Positions 1 to 8,079 of a stretch of 64,000 nt of DNA are shown here, piece by piece. The DNA is from Streptomyces solicavernae (GTDB lineage Bacteria; Actinomycetota; Actinomycetes; Streptomycetales; Streptomycetaceae). The notes below the pieces were generated by a model. The model was given only the letters and a program-made list of their open reading frames with translations, was not told where the DNA came from and searched no databases. A program made the position numbers and the translations under genes. The stretch spans positions 1 to 64,000 of the forward strand of contig NZ_JASCIR010000030.1 in the NCBI RefSeq assembly GCF_029968095.1, given 5' to 3'. Every line of letters starts with the position of its first letter. Position 1 is the first letter of the stretch.

Positions 1-1109
1 GCCACGACCCGGCCCAGGAGGTACAGCGCGGGCACCGCCGCCGTCAGCGGCAGGGCCACCCCGGCCGTCATGTGCACGAACCGCGACGGGTAGTCGTAGC
101 TCGCCACCCGCAGGCCGACCAGGGCGCACACCCCGGCGCCCGCGCCGACTAGCGCACCGGAGGTGCCGATGTCCGTCAGCCCGCCCGCGGCGATGCCCGC
201 ACCCGCAGCGGCGAGCAGCGCCACCACGACGGACGCGGCACCGGGCAGCGGCAGGGCACGCGCGAGCACCGCGACGGCCACGGCGGCCGCGCCGACCGAG
301 ACCGCCTCGGGCGCCGCGGCCAGGCTGCCTCCGGCGAGGATCGTGAGCGCGGCCGAGGAGACCGTGGCCATCAGGCCGTACATCCGCTCGTCCGCGCCCG
401 CGTGGCTGCGCAGCTGCAGCACGAGCGTGAGCAGCACCCAGACCCCGCCGGTGCCGACGATGGCCGCGGGCGCGTGCTCCCGGCCGGCGATCAGCACGAG
501 CGCGTCGGCGACGAGCCCGCCGAGGAAGGCGAGCGCGATGCCCTGCCGGGCGGGCCACATGCCGTTCAGCCGGAACCAGCCGGCCGCCGTCAGGGCCTGC
601 AGCAGAACCAGCGGCACGAGCAGTCCGAACGGGCCGAGGGCCGCACCACCCGCAAGCAGCAGCGCGAGCACCGCGGTGAGCGCGGCGGGCTTCAGGCCGG
701 GCTCGATGATCGGCGACCGCCCTTCGAGCCGGGCCCGCTGGGCGTAGGTGAGGCGGGGTTCTTCGCTGGTGGCGGTGGACACGCCGGAGCCGGTCTCAGG
801 GGACTCGGGGGACTCAGGGGACTCAGGGGACTCAGGGGACTCAGGAGGCTGGATCAGAGCACTCGACGGGGCACCGATCGGCGCGGCCTGCTGTCCCTGC
901 GACAGATACGTGGCGTCCGCGGCGGCGTCCGACGCCTGGTGCTGGTGCAGTTGCTGGTGCTGGTGCTGGTGCTGATGCAGTCGCTGTTGTTGCTCATACG
1001 GCTGCTGGTACTGCTGCTGGTACTGCTGCGCCTGCTGCTCGTACTGCTGCGGCTGCTGATACGGGTCGTACGTGTGCTGCTCGTACGGCTCATACGGCTG
1101 CTGACTCAT
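1..1109 (-). CDS. Integral membrane protein with Q-rich N-terminus (3' end outside window)
   Basis: Reading from the ATG at 1109, the protein opens with a cytosolic-looking Tyr/Gln/Pro-rich stretch (MSQQPYEPYEQ..., then QQ and HQ runs) of about 75 residues. A short Ser-Pro-Glu repeat follows (coded by 9-bp units near 797-845), and then many hydrophobic Ala/Leu/Val segments from about residue 130 to the window edge, consistent with eight or more membrane helices. No catalytic motif is visible. It lies 10 bp after the MoaD-like gene on the same strand, and a GGAGGG at the end of that gene serves as ribosome site, so the two are probably co-transcribed. Function unknown. The C-terminus is cut off by the window. 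Confidence 0.8.
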   Translation of the reverse strand, partial: MSQQPYEPYEQHTYDPYQQPQQYEQQAQQYQQQYQQPYEQQQRLHQHQHQHQQLHQHQASDAAADATYLSQGQQAAPIGAPSSALIQPPESPESPESPESPESPETGSGVSTATSEEPRLTYAQRARLEGRSPIIEPGLKPAALTAVLALLLAGGAALGPFGLLVPLVLLQALTAAGWFRLNGMWPARQGIALAFLGGLVADALVLIAGREHAPAAIVGTGGVWVLLTLVLQLRSHAGADERMYGLMATVSSAALTILAGGSLAAAPEAVSVGAAAVAVAVLARALPLPGAASVVVALLAAAGAGIAAGGLTDIGTSGALVGAGAGVCALVGLRVASYDYPSRFVHMTAGVALPLTAAVPALYLLGRVV

Positions 1110-1119
1110 GGCGTGCGGG

Positions 1120-1374
1120 TCACCCTCCTGCGAACGGCGGGAGCACCTCGACCGTGCCGCCCTCGGCAAGCGCCACCGTCTCATGGGCGCGGGTGCCCAC
1201 CGGGTCCCCGTCGACCAGGAACGAGCAGCGCTGCAGCACGCGGACGAGTTCGCCGGGGTGTCGTTCGCGGGCGGCTGCCAGCGCCTCGGCGAGGGTCACC
1301 GCGTCATACGGTTCGTCGGCGATGCCGGCGGCGGACTTGGCGGCCGCCCAGTAGCGGATGGTGCCGTTGGCCAT
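1120..1374 (-). CDS. MoaD/ThiS-family ubiquitin-fold sulfur carrier
   Basis: An 84-residue beta-grasp protein beginning MANGTIRYWAAAKSAAG. The C-terminal stretch VEVLPPFAGG ends in the Gly-Gly that MoaD and ThiS use to carry an activated thiocarboxylate. The VLPPFAGG tail is the classic MoaD form, so a role in molybdopterin synthesis or another sulfur-transfer pathway is likely. The sequence does not show which acceptor protein it serves, because no MoaE, MoeB or thiazole gene is adjacent. The gene sits between the alpha/beta hydrolase and the membrane protein on the same strand. A CTCC-rich stretch just upstream of the ATG (GGAGCG on the coding strand) is the ribosome site. Confidence 0.88.
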   Translation of the reverse strand: MANGTIRYWAAAKSAAGIADEPYDAVTLAEALAAARERHPGELVRVLQRCSFLVDGDPVGTRAHETVALAEGGTVEVLPPFAGG

Positions 1375-1413
1375 GGCGAGCGCTCCTTTCGTTGCTACCG
1401 ACTCACTACCGAC

Positions 1414-2319
1414 TCAGTATCCGTGTTCCGCGCCCCGGCCCGTTCCGCCTGTGGAAAACCTGCCGACGGCCCAGGTCGCGACCCGGGCGAGCAGCTCGTC
1501 CCCGGCCGCGTTCTCCGCGTGCCCCATGCCCGGCTCAAGCCACAGCTCGGCGGAGCCGGCCGCGGCGTCGGCGAGCATCCGCGGATGGTCGACCGGGAAG
1601 TACGGGTCGCGGTCGCCGTGCACGATGAGCAGCGGGGTCGGCGCGATCAGCGGGACCGCCCCGGCCGGGCTGAGCGGGACCGGGTCCCACTCGCGGTGGT
1701 GGATCCGGGTGCGCAGCACGTGCCGGCCCACTACCCGTCCCGACCGGCGCGTGACCAGCCAGTGCAGGCGGCGCATCGGGGCCGTACCCCGGTAGTACCA
1801 GCGCGCGGGGGCGCTCACGGCGACGACCGCGTCGGCGTGCGCCTCCGCACGCCCCCTCCCCGTACCGTCTTCCTGCGGCGGCCGGTGCAGGGCAGCGTGC
1901 CGCAGCACCACCGAGCCCCCCATCGAGAACCCGACCGTCACCACGCGCGCGTGCCCGAGGCTGCGCGCCCAGGCCACCGCGGCCGCCAGGTCGAGCACCT
2001 CGCGGTCGCCCACCGTGGACGTGCCGCCCGACTTCCCGTGCCCCCGGAACGTGAACGTCACCACACCCGCGTACTGCGCGAAAACCGCTGCCGCGCGGCG
2101 CACGTGCGGGCGCTCCAGGTCGCCGGTGAAACCGTGCGCGAGGACGATCGCCGGGCCCCGCGCACCCAGGTGGCCGGGCTCGTAGAGGGCGTCCACGGGG
2201 ACGCCGTCGGCGGCCCGCAGAGTGGTACGGAGCGTGCCCGCGTCGCCGCGTTCCGTGCTCGCCCGGCGGGGCCGCCGGGGAGTAGTTCGCGTCACACGTC
2301 CTGCCGATCCGGTGCTCAT
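1414..2319 (-). CDS. Alpha/beta hydrolase
   Basis: A 301-residue protein starting at the ATG at 2319. After about 35 basic N-terminal residues comes a complete alpha/beta-hydrolase fold: HGF oxyanion motif (AIVLAHGFTGDLERP), GHGKSGG turn, nucleophile elbow VGFSMGGS (Ser), acid in VHGDRDPYFP (Asp) and a C-terminal His in GMGHAEN. Substrate unknown; the family includes esterases, lipases and thioesterases. It is divergent from glnR with about 280 bp between them, and is followed by the MoaD-like gene 40 bp downstream, probably in the same transcript. Confidence 0.88.
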   Translation of the reverse strand: MSTGSAGRVTRTTPRRPRRASTERGDAGTLRTTLRAADGVPVDALYEPGHLGARGPAIVLAHGFTGDLERPHVRRAAAVFAQYAGVVTFTFRGHGKSGGTSTVGDREVLDLAAAVAWARSLGHARVVTVGFSMGGSVVLRHAALHRPPQEDGTGRGRAEAHADAVVAVSAPARWYYRGTAPMRRLHWLVTRRSGRVVGRHVLRTRIHHREWDPVPLSPAGAVPLIAPTPLLIVHGDRDPYFPVDHPRMLADAAAGSAELWLEPGMGHAENAAGDELLARVATWAVGRFSTGGTGRGAEHGY

Positions 2320-2546
2320 GTGGGCTATTCTCCTAGCTGAAGGACCTGGGCAGCGCAGCCCCCGGGTCCTTTCGTGCTTTCGGGCCGGTGCGCGGTACGG
2401 GCCCGGGAGAGCGGCGGAACCCAGGGCGCGGGTACCGCAGAAGCACCACCGGCTGTGCGCGTACGAAGCAGTGCCGCAAACTCCCCCACCGCCGCACACG
2501 GCGAGGGGGATGCCCCCAGCGCAGGGACCGAGGAGGAACCGACGTA

Positions 2547-2606
2547 ATGGGCGAGCAAACCGTGCACGACCAAGAACGACCGACCCAGGCAGGTGGGTCG
2601 CGATGA
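2547..2606 (+). CDS. Short leader ORF translationally coupled to glnR
   Basis: A 19-codon frame (MGEQTVHDQERP...) begins at an ATG preceded by a strong GGAGGAA ribosome site at 2532-2538. Its TGA stop overlaps the ATG of glnR (ATGA at 2603-2606). The spacing and overlap suggest that ribosomes entering at the leader reinitiate at glnR. The Gln/Asp content is not unusual enough to claim classical attenuation. It could instead be an in-frame accident of the glnR 5' region; conservation in other genomes would decide. Upstream, 2341-2371 can fold into a G/C-rich hairpin. Confidence 0.4.
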   Translation: MGEQTVHDQERPTQAGGSR

Positions 2607-3439
2607 GCTCTCTGCTGCTCCTGACCAACGCTCTGCAGCCCTCAGCCGAGGTGCTGCCCGCTCTCGGCCTGCTCCTGCACAACGTGCGCGTGGCCCCCGC
2701 CGAGGGCCCCGCACTCGTGGACACCCCGGGCGCCGACGTCATCCTGATCGACGGCCGCCGCGACCTGCCGCAGGTGCGCAGCCTCTGCCAGCTCCTTCGC
2801 TCCACCGGGCCCGGCTGCCCGCTGGTCCTGGTCGTGACCGAGGGCGGCCTCGCGGCCGTCACCGCGGACTGGGGCATCGACGACGTCCTCCTGGACACCG
2901 CGGGACCGGCCGAGGTCGAGGCGCGGCTGCGCCTCGCGATGGGCCGCTCGGAGATCACCGGCGACGACTCCCCCATGGAGATCCGCAACGGCGATCTCTC
3001 CGTGGACGAGGCGACGTACAGCGCGAAGCTCAAGGGCCGGGTGCTCGACCTCACCTTCAAGGAGTTCGAGCTCCTGAAGTACCTGGCGCAGCACCCCGGC
3101 CGGGTCTTCACGCGCGCGCAGCTGCTCCAGGAGGTCTGGGGCTACGACTACTTCGGCGGTACGCGGACCGTGGACGTGCATGTGCGACGGCTTCGCGCCA
3201 AGCTCGGGCCCGAGTACGAGTCGCTGATCGGCACCGTGCGCAACGTGGGATACCGCTTCGTGACGCCGGAGAAGGTGGAGCGGAAGGCCGACGCCGAGAA
3301 GGCGAAGGAGGCCCGGCCGAAGGCCGAGGGCTCCGAGCCGGCCGGGAGCAGCGGCAAGGATGCGGCTTCTGCGGCATCTGTCACCCGGCCGGGCGCAGCG
3401 GAAGCGGTCCGAGCCGGTACGCGACCTGCAAAGCGCTAG
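2603..3439 (+). CDS. glnR: GlnR, OmpR-family global regulator of nitrogen metabolism
   Basis: A 278-residue protein starting MSSLLLLTNALQPS, which I recognise as streptomycete GlnR. It has an atypical receiver domain (about 1-120) with Asp50 in ILIDGRRD but without the usual acidic pocket residues. This fits the family's phosphorylation-independent dimerisation. A winged-helix DNA-binding domain follows (about 130-225; VHVRRLRAKLG, GTVRNVGYRFV). In Streptomyces it activates or represses glnA, glnII, amtB, nir and ure genes. The last 50 residues are a Lys/Glu/Ala-rich tail. The ATG overlaps the stop of a 19-codon leader frame, and no sensor kinase is adjacent, as expected for this orphan regulator. 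Confidence 0.96.
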   Translation: MSSLLLLTNALQPSAEVLPALGLLLHNVRVAPAEGPALVDTPGADVILIDGRRDLPQVRSLCQLLRSTGPGCPLVLVVTEGGLAAVTADWGIDDVLLDTAGPAEVEARLRLAMGRSEITGDDSPMEIRNGDLSVDEATYSAKLKGRVLDLTFKEFELLKYLAQHPGRVFTRAQLLQEVWGYDYFGGTRTVDVHVRRLRAKLGPEYESLIGTVRNVGYRFVTPEKVERKADAEKAKEARPKAEGSEPAGSSGKDAASAASVTRPGAAEAVRAGTRPAKR

Positions 3440-3462
3440 CTCTCCCCGCGTAGACTTCGCGT

Positions 3463-4485
3463 GTGGCCAAGGTGACGCGAGATGATGTGGCAAGACTGGC
3501 GGGGACGTCGACCGCGGTCGTCAGTTACGTCATCAACAACGGACCCCGGCCGGTCGCCCCGGCCACGCGCGAGCGTGTGCTCGCCGCGATCAAGGAGCTG
3601 GGATACCGGCCGGACCGGGTAGCCCAGGCGATGGCCTCGCGGCGCACCGACCTCATAGGCATGATCGTGCCGGACGCGCGGCAGCCGTTCTTCGCCGAGA
3701 TGGCGCACGCGGTGGAACAGGCCGCAGCCGAGCGCGGAAAAATGGTCCTGGTCGGCAACTCCGACTACCTCGACGAGCGCGAGGTGCACTATCTGCGGGC
3801 CTTCCTCGGAATGCGCGTCGCCGGGCTGATTCTGGTCAGCCAGGGCCCGAGCGAGCACGCCGCCGCCGAGATCGACGCCTGGGACGCGCGCGTGGTGCTG
3901 CTGCACCGGCGGCCGGAGGCCATCGAGGACGTCGCGGTCGTCACGGACGACGTCGGCGGCGCCCAGCTCACCACCCGCCACCTCCTGGAGCACGGCCACG
4001 CGTACGTCGCCTGCCTGGGCATCACCGAGTCGACGCCCACGATCGGCGACCCGGTGGCCGACCACATCGAGGGCTGGCGGCGCGCGATGGCCGAGGCCGG
4101 TATCGCCACCGAGGGCCGCCTCTTCGAGGCGCCGTACAACCGCTATGACGCGTACGACGTCGCGCTGCGGATCCTGTCCGCGCCCGACCGGCCCACCGCG
4201 ATCGTCTGCGCCACCGACGACCAGGCCATCGGCGTGCTGCGCGCCGCGCGTGAGCTGCGCATCGACGTGCCGGGCGAGCTGGCCGTCGCCGGGTTCGACG
4301 ACGTGAAGGAGGCGGCGCTCACCGATCCGCCGCTCACCACGGTCGCCTCGGACCGCCCGGCCATGGCGCGGGCCGCGGTGGACCTGCTCCTGGACGACTC
4401 CCTGCGCGTCAGCGGCTCCCGCCGCGAGCGGTTGCGGCTGTTCCCCTCGCGGCTGGTGGTCCGCCAGTCCTGCGGCTGCGACTAG
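3463..4485 (+). CDS. LacI-family transcriptional regulator
   Basis: A 340-residue protein with an N-terminal LacI helix-turn-helix (VTRDDVARLAGTSTAVVSYVINN, residues about 4-26) and a hinge (GYRPDRVAQAMASRRT). The periplasmic-binding-like sensor domain runs about 60-335 and includes AGFDDVKEAALTDPPLTTV. The effector is unknown. It begins with GTG at 3463, only 24 bp after glnR. A TAGACT hexamer at 3451-3456 lies about 7 bp before the start, so a leaderless transcript is possible; there is no Shine-Dalgarno. The C-terminal SCGC motif is common in actinobacterial members. It sits between glnR and the HtrA-like protease gene. Confidence 0.92.
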   Translation: MAKVTRDDVARLAGTSTAVVSYVINNGPRPVAPATRERVLAAIKELGYRPDRVAQAMASRRTDLIGMIVPDARQPFFAEMAHAVEQAAAERGKMVLVGNSDYLDEREVHYLRAFLGMRVAGLILVSQGPSEHAAAEIDAWDARVVLLHRRPEAIEDVAVVTDDVGGAQLTTRHLLEHGHAYVACLGITESTPTIGDPVADHIEGWRRAMAEAGIATEGRLFEAPYNRYDAYDVALRILSAPDRPTAIVCATDDQAIGVLRAARELRIDVPGELAVAGFDDVKEAALTDPPLTTVASDRPAMARAAVDLLLDDSLRVSGSRRERLRLFPSRLVVRQSCGCD

Positions 4486-4574
4486 GACCCGGCCCCCGGG
4501 GAAGGGGCGGAGGGGGAGAAGAACGCCCCCGCGCCCGCAGCCTTACATCGGGCATACGGCCTTCTGTCGGGCTT

Positions 4575-4601
4575 CTCAGGACGCACTCAGACGGTTCTCA
4601 T
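4575..4601 (+). promoter_or_regulatory. Three phased CTCA(G/T) direct repeats, candidate response-regulator site
   Basis: CTCAG occurs at 4575-4579 and 4586-4590 and CTCAT at 4597-4601, exactly 11 bp apart, i.e. one helical turn. OmpR-family regulators bind direct repeats with this phasing, and the MprA regulator of mycobacteria, which controls a protease gene beside mprAB, prefers CTCAG-type repeats. The site lies just upstream of the protease start, and an OmpR-family regulator is encoded immediately downstream, so autogenous envelope-stress control is the simplest reading. A CATGAT hexamer at 4599-4604 could be the -10. Confidence 0.5.
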
Positions 4602-4624
4602 GATCGCCGGTGAAGCTCGGAGAC

Positions 4625-5605
4625 ATGACCGAGAGCTTCCGTCGCGACGGCGACCCCGACACGTACGGCACCCACCACGCCTACCCGCCGCCACCCCCGT
4701 ACGCCCCCGCACCCCCGGCCGGAGGCCGCAGGCGGCGGGCCAAGGGCCCGGTCGCGCTGCTCGCCGCCGTGGCGCTCGGGGCCGCGGCGGTGGGCGGCGG
4801 CACCGCGTACGTCGCGCAGGAGTTGTGGGGGAAGACCGCGGCCGCCGCGACCACCGGCGTGAACGGGACGAACGCCGCGGCGGGCGGCAAGGGCAGCGTC
4901 AGCGGGGTCGCGAACGCGGTGAGCGACAGCATCGTGGAGATCCAGGCCGAGACGCCCTCCGGGGAGTCCACCGGCTCCGGCGTGATCATCACGTCCGACG
5001 GCGAGATCGTCACCAACAACCACGTCGTCTCCGGAGCCGCCACGGTCCAGGTGCGCACCAACGACGGGAAGACGCACACCGCCGACGTCGTCGGCACCGA
5101 CGCCGACAAGGACCTGGCGCTGATCAAGGTGCGCGGCGCGTCCGGCCTGGAGGCGGCGACGCTCGGCGACTCGGACCAGGTGAACGTCGGCGACCAGGTC
5201 GTCGCGATCGGCTCGCCCGAGGGCCTGACCGGCACCGTGACCAGCGGCATCATCTCGGCCAAGGACCGCGACGTGACGGTGTCCAAGGAAGGCGGCCAGG
5301 ACCAGGGGCAGCAGGGCGGCGGCGGGCGCTGGCCGTTCGAGTTCGAGGGGCGGCAGTTCAACGGCGACACGGGCTCGTCGAAGACCACGTACAAGGCCCT
5401 GCAGACCGACGCCTCGCTCAACCCGGGGAACTCCGGGGGCGCCCTGATCGACATGAACGGCGAGATCATCGGCATCAACTCCGCGATGTACGCCCCGAGT
5501 TCGGGCGGCGGCTCCGGCTCGGGCTCGGTCGGCCTCGGCTTCGCCATCCCGATCGACACGGTCAAGGCCGACCTGGCGAAGCTGCGCGCCGGCTCGGCGG
5601 ACTGA
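4625..5605 (+). CDS. HtrA/DegP-type trypsin-like serine protease, membrane-anchored, no PDZ domain
   Basis: About 326 residues. A Pro/Tyr-rich cytosolic N-terminus of about 40 residues is followed by one membrane helix (GPVALLAAVALGAAAVGGGTAYV) and an extracytoplasmic trypsin-like domain. The triad is visible: His in TNNHVVSGA, Asp in DKDLALIKV and Ser in NPGNSGGAL. The protein ends just after the catalytic domain (VKADLAKLRAGSAD), so the usual C-terminal PDZ is absent. The 78-residue loop between the Asp and Ser motifs contains a Gln/Gly-rich insert. It is followed by a two-component pair, matching the mprAB-pepD arrangement of mycobacteria. The start is either ATG 4625 or GTG 4610; the ATG was preferred by N-terminal resemblance to family members. 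Confidence 0.9.
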   Translation: MTESFRRDGDPDTYGTHHAYPPPPPYAPAPPAGGRRRRAKGPVALLAAVALGAAAVGGGTAYVAQELWGKTAAAATTGVNGTNAAAGGKGSVSGVANAVSDSIVEIQAETPSGESTGSGVIITSDGEIVTNNHVVSGAATVQVRTNDGKTHTADVVGTDADKDLALIKVRGASGLEAATLGDSDQVNVGDQVVAIGSPEGLTGTVTSGIISAKDRDVTVSKEGGQDQGQQGGGGRWPFEFEGRQFNGDTGSSKTTYKALQTDASLNPGNSGGALIDMNGEIIGINSAMYAPSSGGGSGSGSVGLGFAIPIDTVKADLAKLRAGSAD

Positions 5606-5712
5606 GCTGCGCGGGCGCCGCGGGAGAGTTATCCACAGGCCGACGCACGTGCCGCGACTCCGTGCGAGGCTGACCGCACGACACCGGCACCAGCCCCGAG
5701 GACCCGAGAGAC

Positions 5713-6444
5713 ATGAGCCCCGAAGCCGCCCAGCAGCGCATCCTGATCGTCGACGACGAGCCCGCCGTGCGCGAGGCGCTGCAGCGCAGCCTCGCGTTCG
5801 AGGGGTACGCGACGGACGTCGCCGCGGACGGCCTTGAGGCCGTGGAGAAGGCCACGGCCACGCAGCCCGACCTGATCGTGCTCGACATCCAGATGCCCCG
5901 CATGGACGGCCTGACCGCCGCCCGCAGACTGCGCGCCACCGGCTCCACGACGCCGATCCTGATGCTCACGGCCCGGGACACGGTCGGCGACCGCGTCACC
6001 GGCCTGGACGCCGGTGCCGACGACTACCTGGTCAAGCCCTTCGAGCTGGACGAGCTGTTCGCCCGCATCCGCGCGCTGCTTCGCCGCAGTTCGTACGCGG
6101 CGGCCCTGCTCGGCGCGCAGGGCGGCGCGGAGCCCGACGTCCTGGACTTCGCCGACCTGCGGATGAACCTCGCGACGCGCGAAGTGGTGCGCGGCGAGCG
6201 TCCCGTGGAGCTCACGCGTACGGAGTTCACGCTCCTGGAGATGTTCCTGGCGCACCCCCGCCAGGTGCTGACCCGCGAGCAGATCCTGAAGGCCGTCTGG
6301 GGATTCGACTTCGAGCCGAGCTCCAACTCCCTCGATGTGTACGTGATGTACCTGCGCCGCAAGACCGAGGCGGGCGGCGAGCCCCGCCTGGTGCACACGG
6401 TGCGCGGGGTGGGGTACGTCCTGCGGTCGGGCGGCGCGGAATGA
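5713..6444 (+). CDS. OmpR-family response regulator (MprA-like)
   Basis: A 243-residue protein. The receiver domain (about 8-120) has the acidic pair Asp14-Asp15, the phospho-acceptor Asp58 in VLDIQMPRMDG and the Lys in LVKPFE. The winged-helix domain (about 145-240) contains LTRTEFTLLEMFL and VHTVRGVGYVLR. It overlaps the kinase gene by 4 bp (ATGA), so the two are translationally coupled. The order protease-regulator-kinase suggests it responds to envelope stress and controls the protease, for which an 11-bp-phased repeat is present upstream. Confidence 0.95.
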   Translation: MSPEAAQQRILIVDDEPAVREALQRSLAFEGYATDVAADGLEAVEKATATQPDLIVLDIQMPRMDGLTAARRLRATGSTTPILMLTARDTVGDRVTGLDAGADDYLVKPFELDELFARIRALLRRSSYAAALLGAQGGAEPDVLDFADLRMNLATREVVRGERPVELTRTEFTLLEMFLAHPRQVLTREQILKAVWGFDFEPSSNSLDVYVMYLRRKTEAGGEPRLVHTVRGVGYVLRSGGAE

Positions 6445-7865
6445 ACGGTGCCGTGCGGCGCTTCCGTTCCCTGCCCCTGCGGTCCCGGCTCGCCCTGCTC
6501 GTCGCCACGGCCGTGGCGGTCGCGGTGGCGGCGAGCGCGGCCGCCTGCTGGTTCATCGTGCGGGGCGCGCTGTACGACTCCCTGGACGACTCCCTGCAGC
6601 AGAACCGGGTGTCGAGCGGCTGGGTGCTGCAGCAGGTCGACGGGGCGCAGTGCCGCTCGTCGGGGCCGTTGCTGCCGGACGACGTGAACCCGTTCAAGCT
6701 GTCCATCCAGGTCATCAACCCGCAGGGCGTCACCTGCACGCTCATCGGCAAGGGCGTCGCCGTGGCGGGCAGCGACATCGAGGTGGCGGACGGCCGCTCG
6801 CCGAAGAGCCTGCACAACACGAGATCGGAGGCGGGCACGGAGTACCGCGTCCTCACCTACCCGCTCGCGGGGTACAAGGGCGCCGTCTCCGTGGCCCGCC
6901 CGCTCACCGAGGTCAACGCCACGCTCAGCGACCTCACCCTGGTCCTCGCCCTGGTCGCCGGGGCCGGCGTGGTCGGGGCCGGGGCGGCGGGGCTGTGGGT
7001 GGCGCGGACCGGACTGCGGCCGGTGGACGAGCTGACCGGCGCGGTGGAGCACGTGGCGCGCACGGAGGACCTGACGGTCCGCATCCCGGCGGAGGGGGAC
7101 GACGAGATCGCGCGTCTGTCCCGCTCGTTCAACGCGATGACGGCGGCGCTCGCGTCGTCCCAGGAGCTGCAGGCCCAGCTGATCGCGGACGCGGGCCACG
7201 AGCTGCGTACGCCGCTGACCTCGCTGCGTACGAACATCGAGCTGCTCGCCCGGAGTGAGGAGACGGGCCGGGCCATTCCGCCCGAGGACCGCAGGGCGCT
7301 GCTCGCCTCGGTGAAGGCCCAGATGACCGAACTGGCGGCGCTGATCGGGGACTTGCAGGAACTGTCCAGAGCGGACGAGACCGGCGGCCCGGGGAAGGTG
7401 CAGGTGGTGGCGCTGCACACGGTGGTGCGGACGGCCATCGACCGGGCCCGGCTTCGCGGCCCCGAGCTGACCGTCGAGGCGGAGCTGGCGCCCTGGTACG
7501 TACGGGCGGAGGCGCCGGCGCTGGAGAGAGCCGTGGTGAACGTCCTCGACAACGCGGTGAAGTTCAGCCCGCCGGCCGGCCGGGTCGACGTCCGCCTGGA
7601 CCGCGGCGAGCTGACGGTCCGGGACCGGGGGCCGGGGGTACCCGAGGAGGAACTCCCGCATGTCTTCGACCGGTTCTGGAGATCTCCCTCGGCGCGCAGC
7701 CTGCCGGGCTCGGGCCTGGGGCTCTCGATCGTGGCGCGCACGGTGCAGCACTGCGGGGGCGAGGTCTCACTGCGCCGCGCGGAGGACGGCCCCGGCACGG
7801 TGGCGGTGATCCGCCTCCCGGGTGCGCCGACGCCGCCGCCGGGGGATCCGACGACGGCGAGGTGA
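6441..7865 (+). CDS. Sensor histidine kinase (MprB-like)
   Basis: A 474-residue protein with a transmembrane helix at about 13-35, an extracytoplasmic sensor of about 120 residues and a second helix at about 160-185. These are followed by HAMP, HisKA (phospho-acceptor His253 in DAGHELRTPLTSLRTNIELL) and an HATPase domain (N-box VVNVLDNAVKFSPP; G1 VRDRGPGVP; F-box HVFDRFWRS; G2 GSGLGLSIV). It phosphorylates the regulator encoded immediately upstream. The stimulus is not shown. The ATG overlaps the regulator's stop. Confidence 0.95.
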   Translation: MNGAVRRFRSLPLRSRLALLVATAVAVAVAASAAACWFIVRGALYDSLDDSLQQNRVSSGWVLQQVDGAQCRSSGPLLPDDVNPFKLSIQVINPQGVTCTLIGKGVAVAGSDIEVADGRSPKSLHNTRSEAGTEYRVLTYPLAGYKGAVSVARPLTEVNATLSDLTLVLALVAGAGVVGAGAAGLWVARTGLRPVDELTGAVEHVARTEDLTVRIPAEGDDEIARLSRSFNAMTAALASSQELQAQLIADAGHELRTPLTSLRTNIELLARSEETGRAIPPEDRRALLASVKAQMTELAALIGDLQELSRADETGGPGKVQVVALHTVVRTAIDRARLRGPELTVEAELAPWYVRAEAPALERAVVNVLDNAVKFSPPAGRVDVRLDRGELTVRDRGPGVPEEELPHVFDRFWRSPSARSLPGSGLGLSIVARTVQHCGGEVSLRRAEDGPGTVAVIRLPGAPTPPPGDPTTAR

Positions 7866-7951
7866 GGTCCGGGCCGCTGATCGTCGCCGGTCAGCCGCAG
7901 GAACGCCTCGCCGAGCGTGGGCCGCCGCAGCGCGATGCCCGCGGCCGCGGC
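7866..7951 (-). pseudogene. Remnant of the C-terminus of a DrrA-type ABC transporter ATPase
   Basis: On the minus strand this stretch reads AAAAGIALRRPTLGEAFLRLTGDDQ. The RRPTLxEAFLxLTG pattern is the hallmark C-terminal motif of daunorubicin-resistance-type ABC ATPases. The rest of such an ATPase (Walker A, signature, Walker B) is absent: the adjoining DNA is the kinase gene on one side and the DinB gene on the other. The frame runs on into the kinase antisense without a natural stop. It is best read as a leftover of a deleted drrAB-like operon. Confidence 0.5.
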
Positions 7952-8079
7952 GCACGGCCAAGGTCCAGGCCGACGCAAGACTCGCGGATTGCGGACAGAA
8001 CCTGACCGCAATCCTCCGTAACGTCGTACTCAAGCAATCCGGCACCGCCGGGTGACCACGACCGAGAGGCGGCCGAATC

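Noticed and set aside
2603..3439. Phosphorylation-dependent response regulator with a missing kinase
   Set aside because: It matches GlnR, an orphan regulator whose receiver lacks the usual acidic pocket; no kinase is expected.
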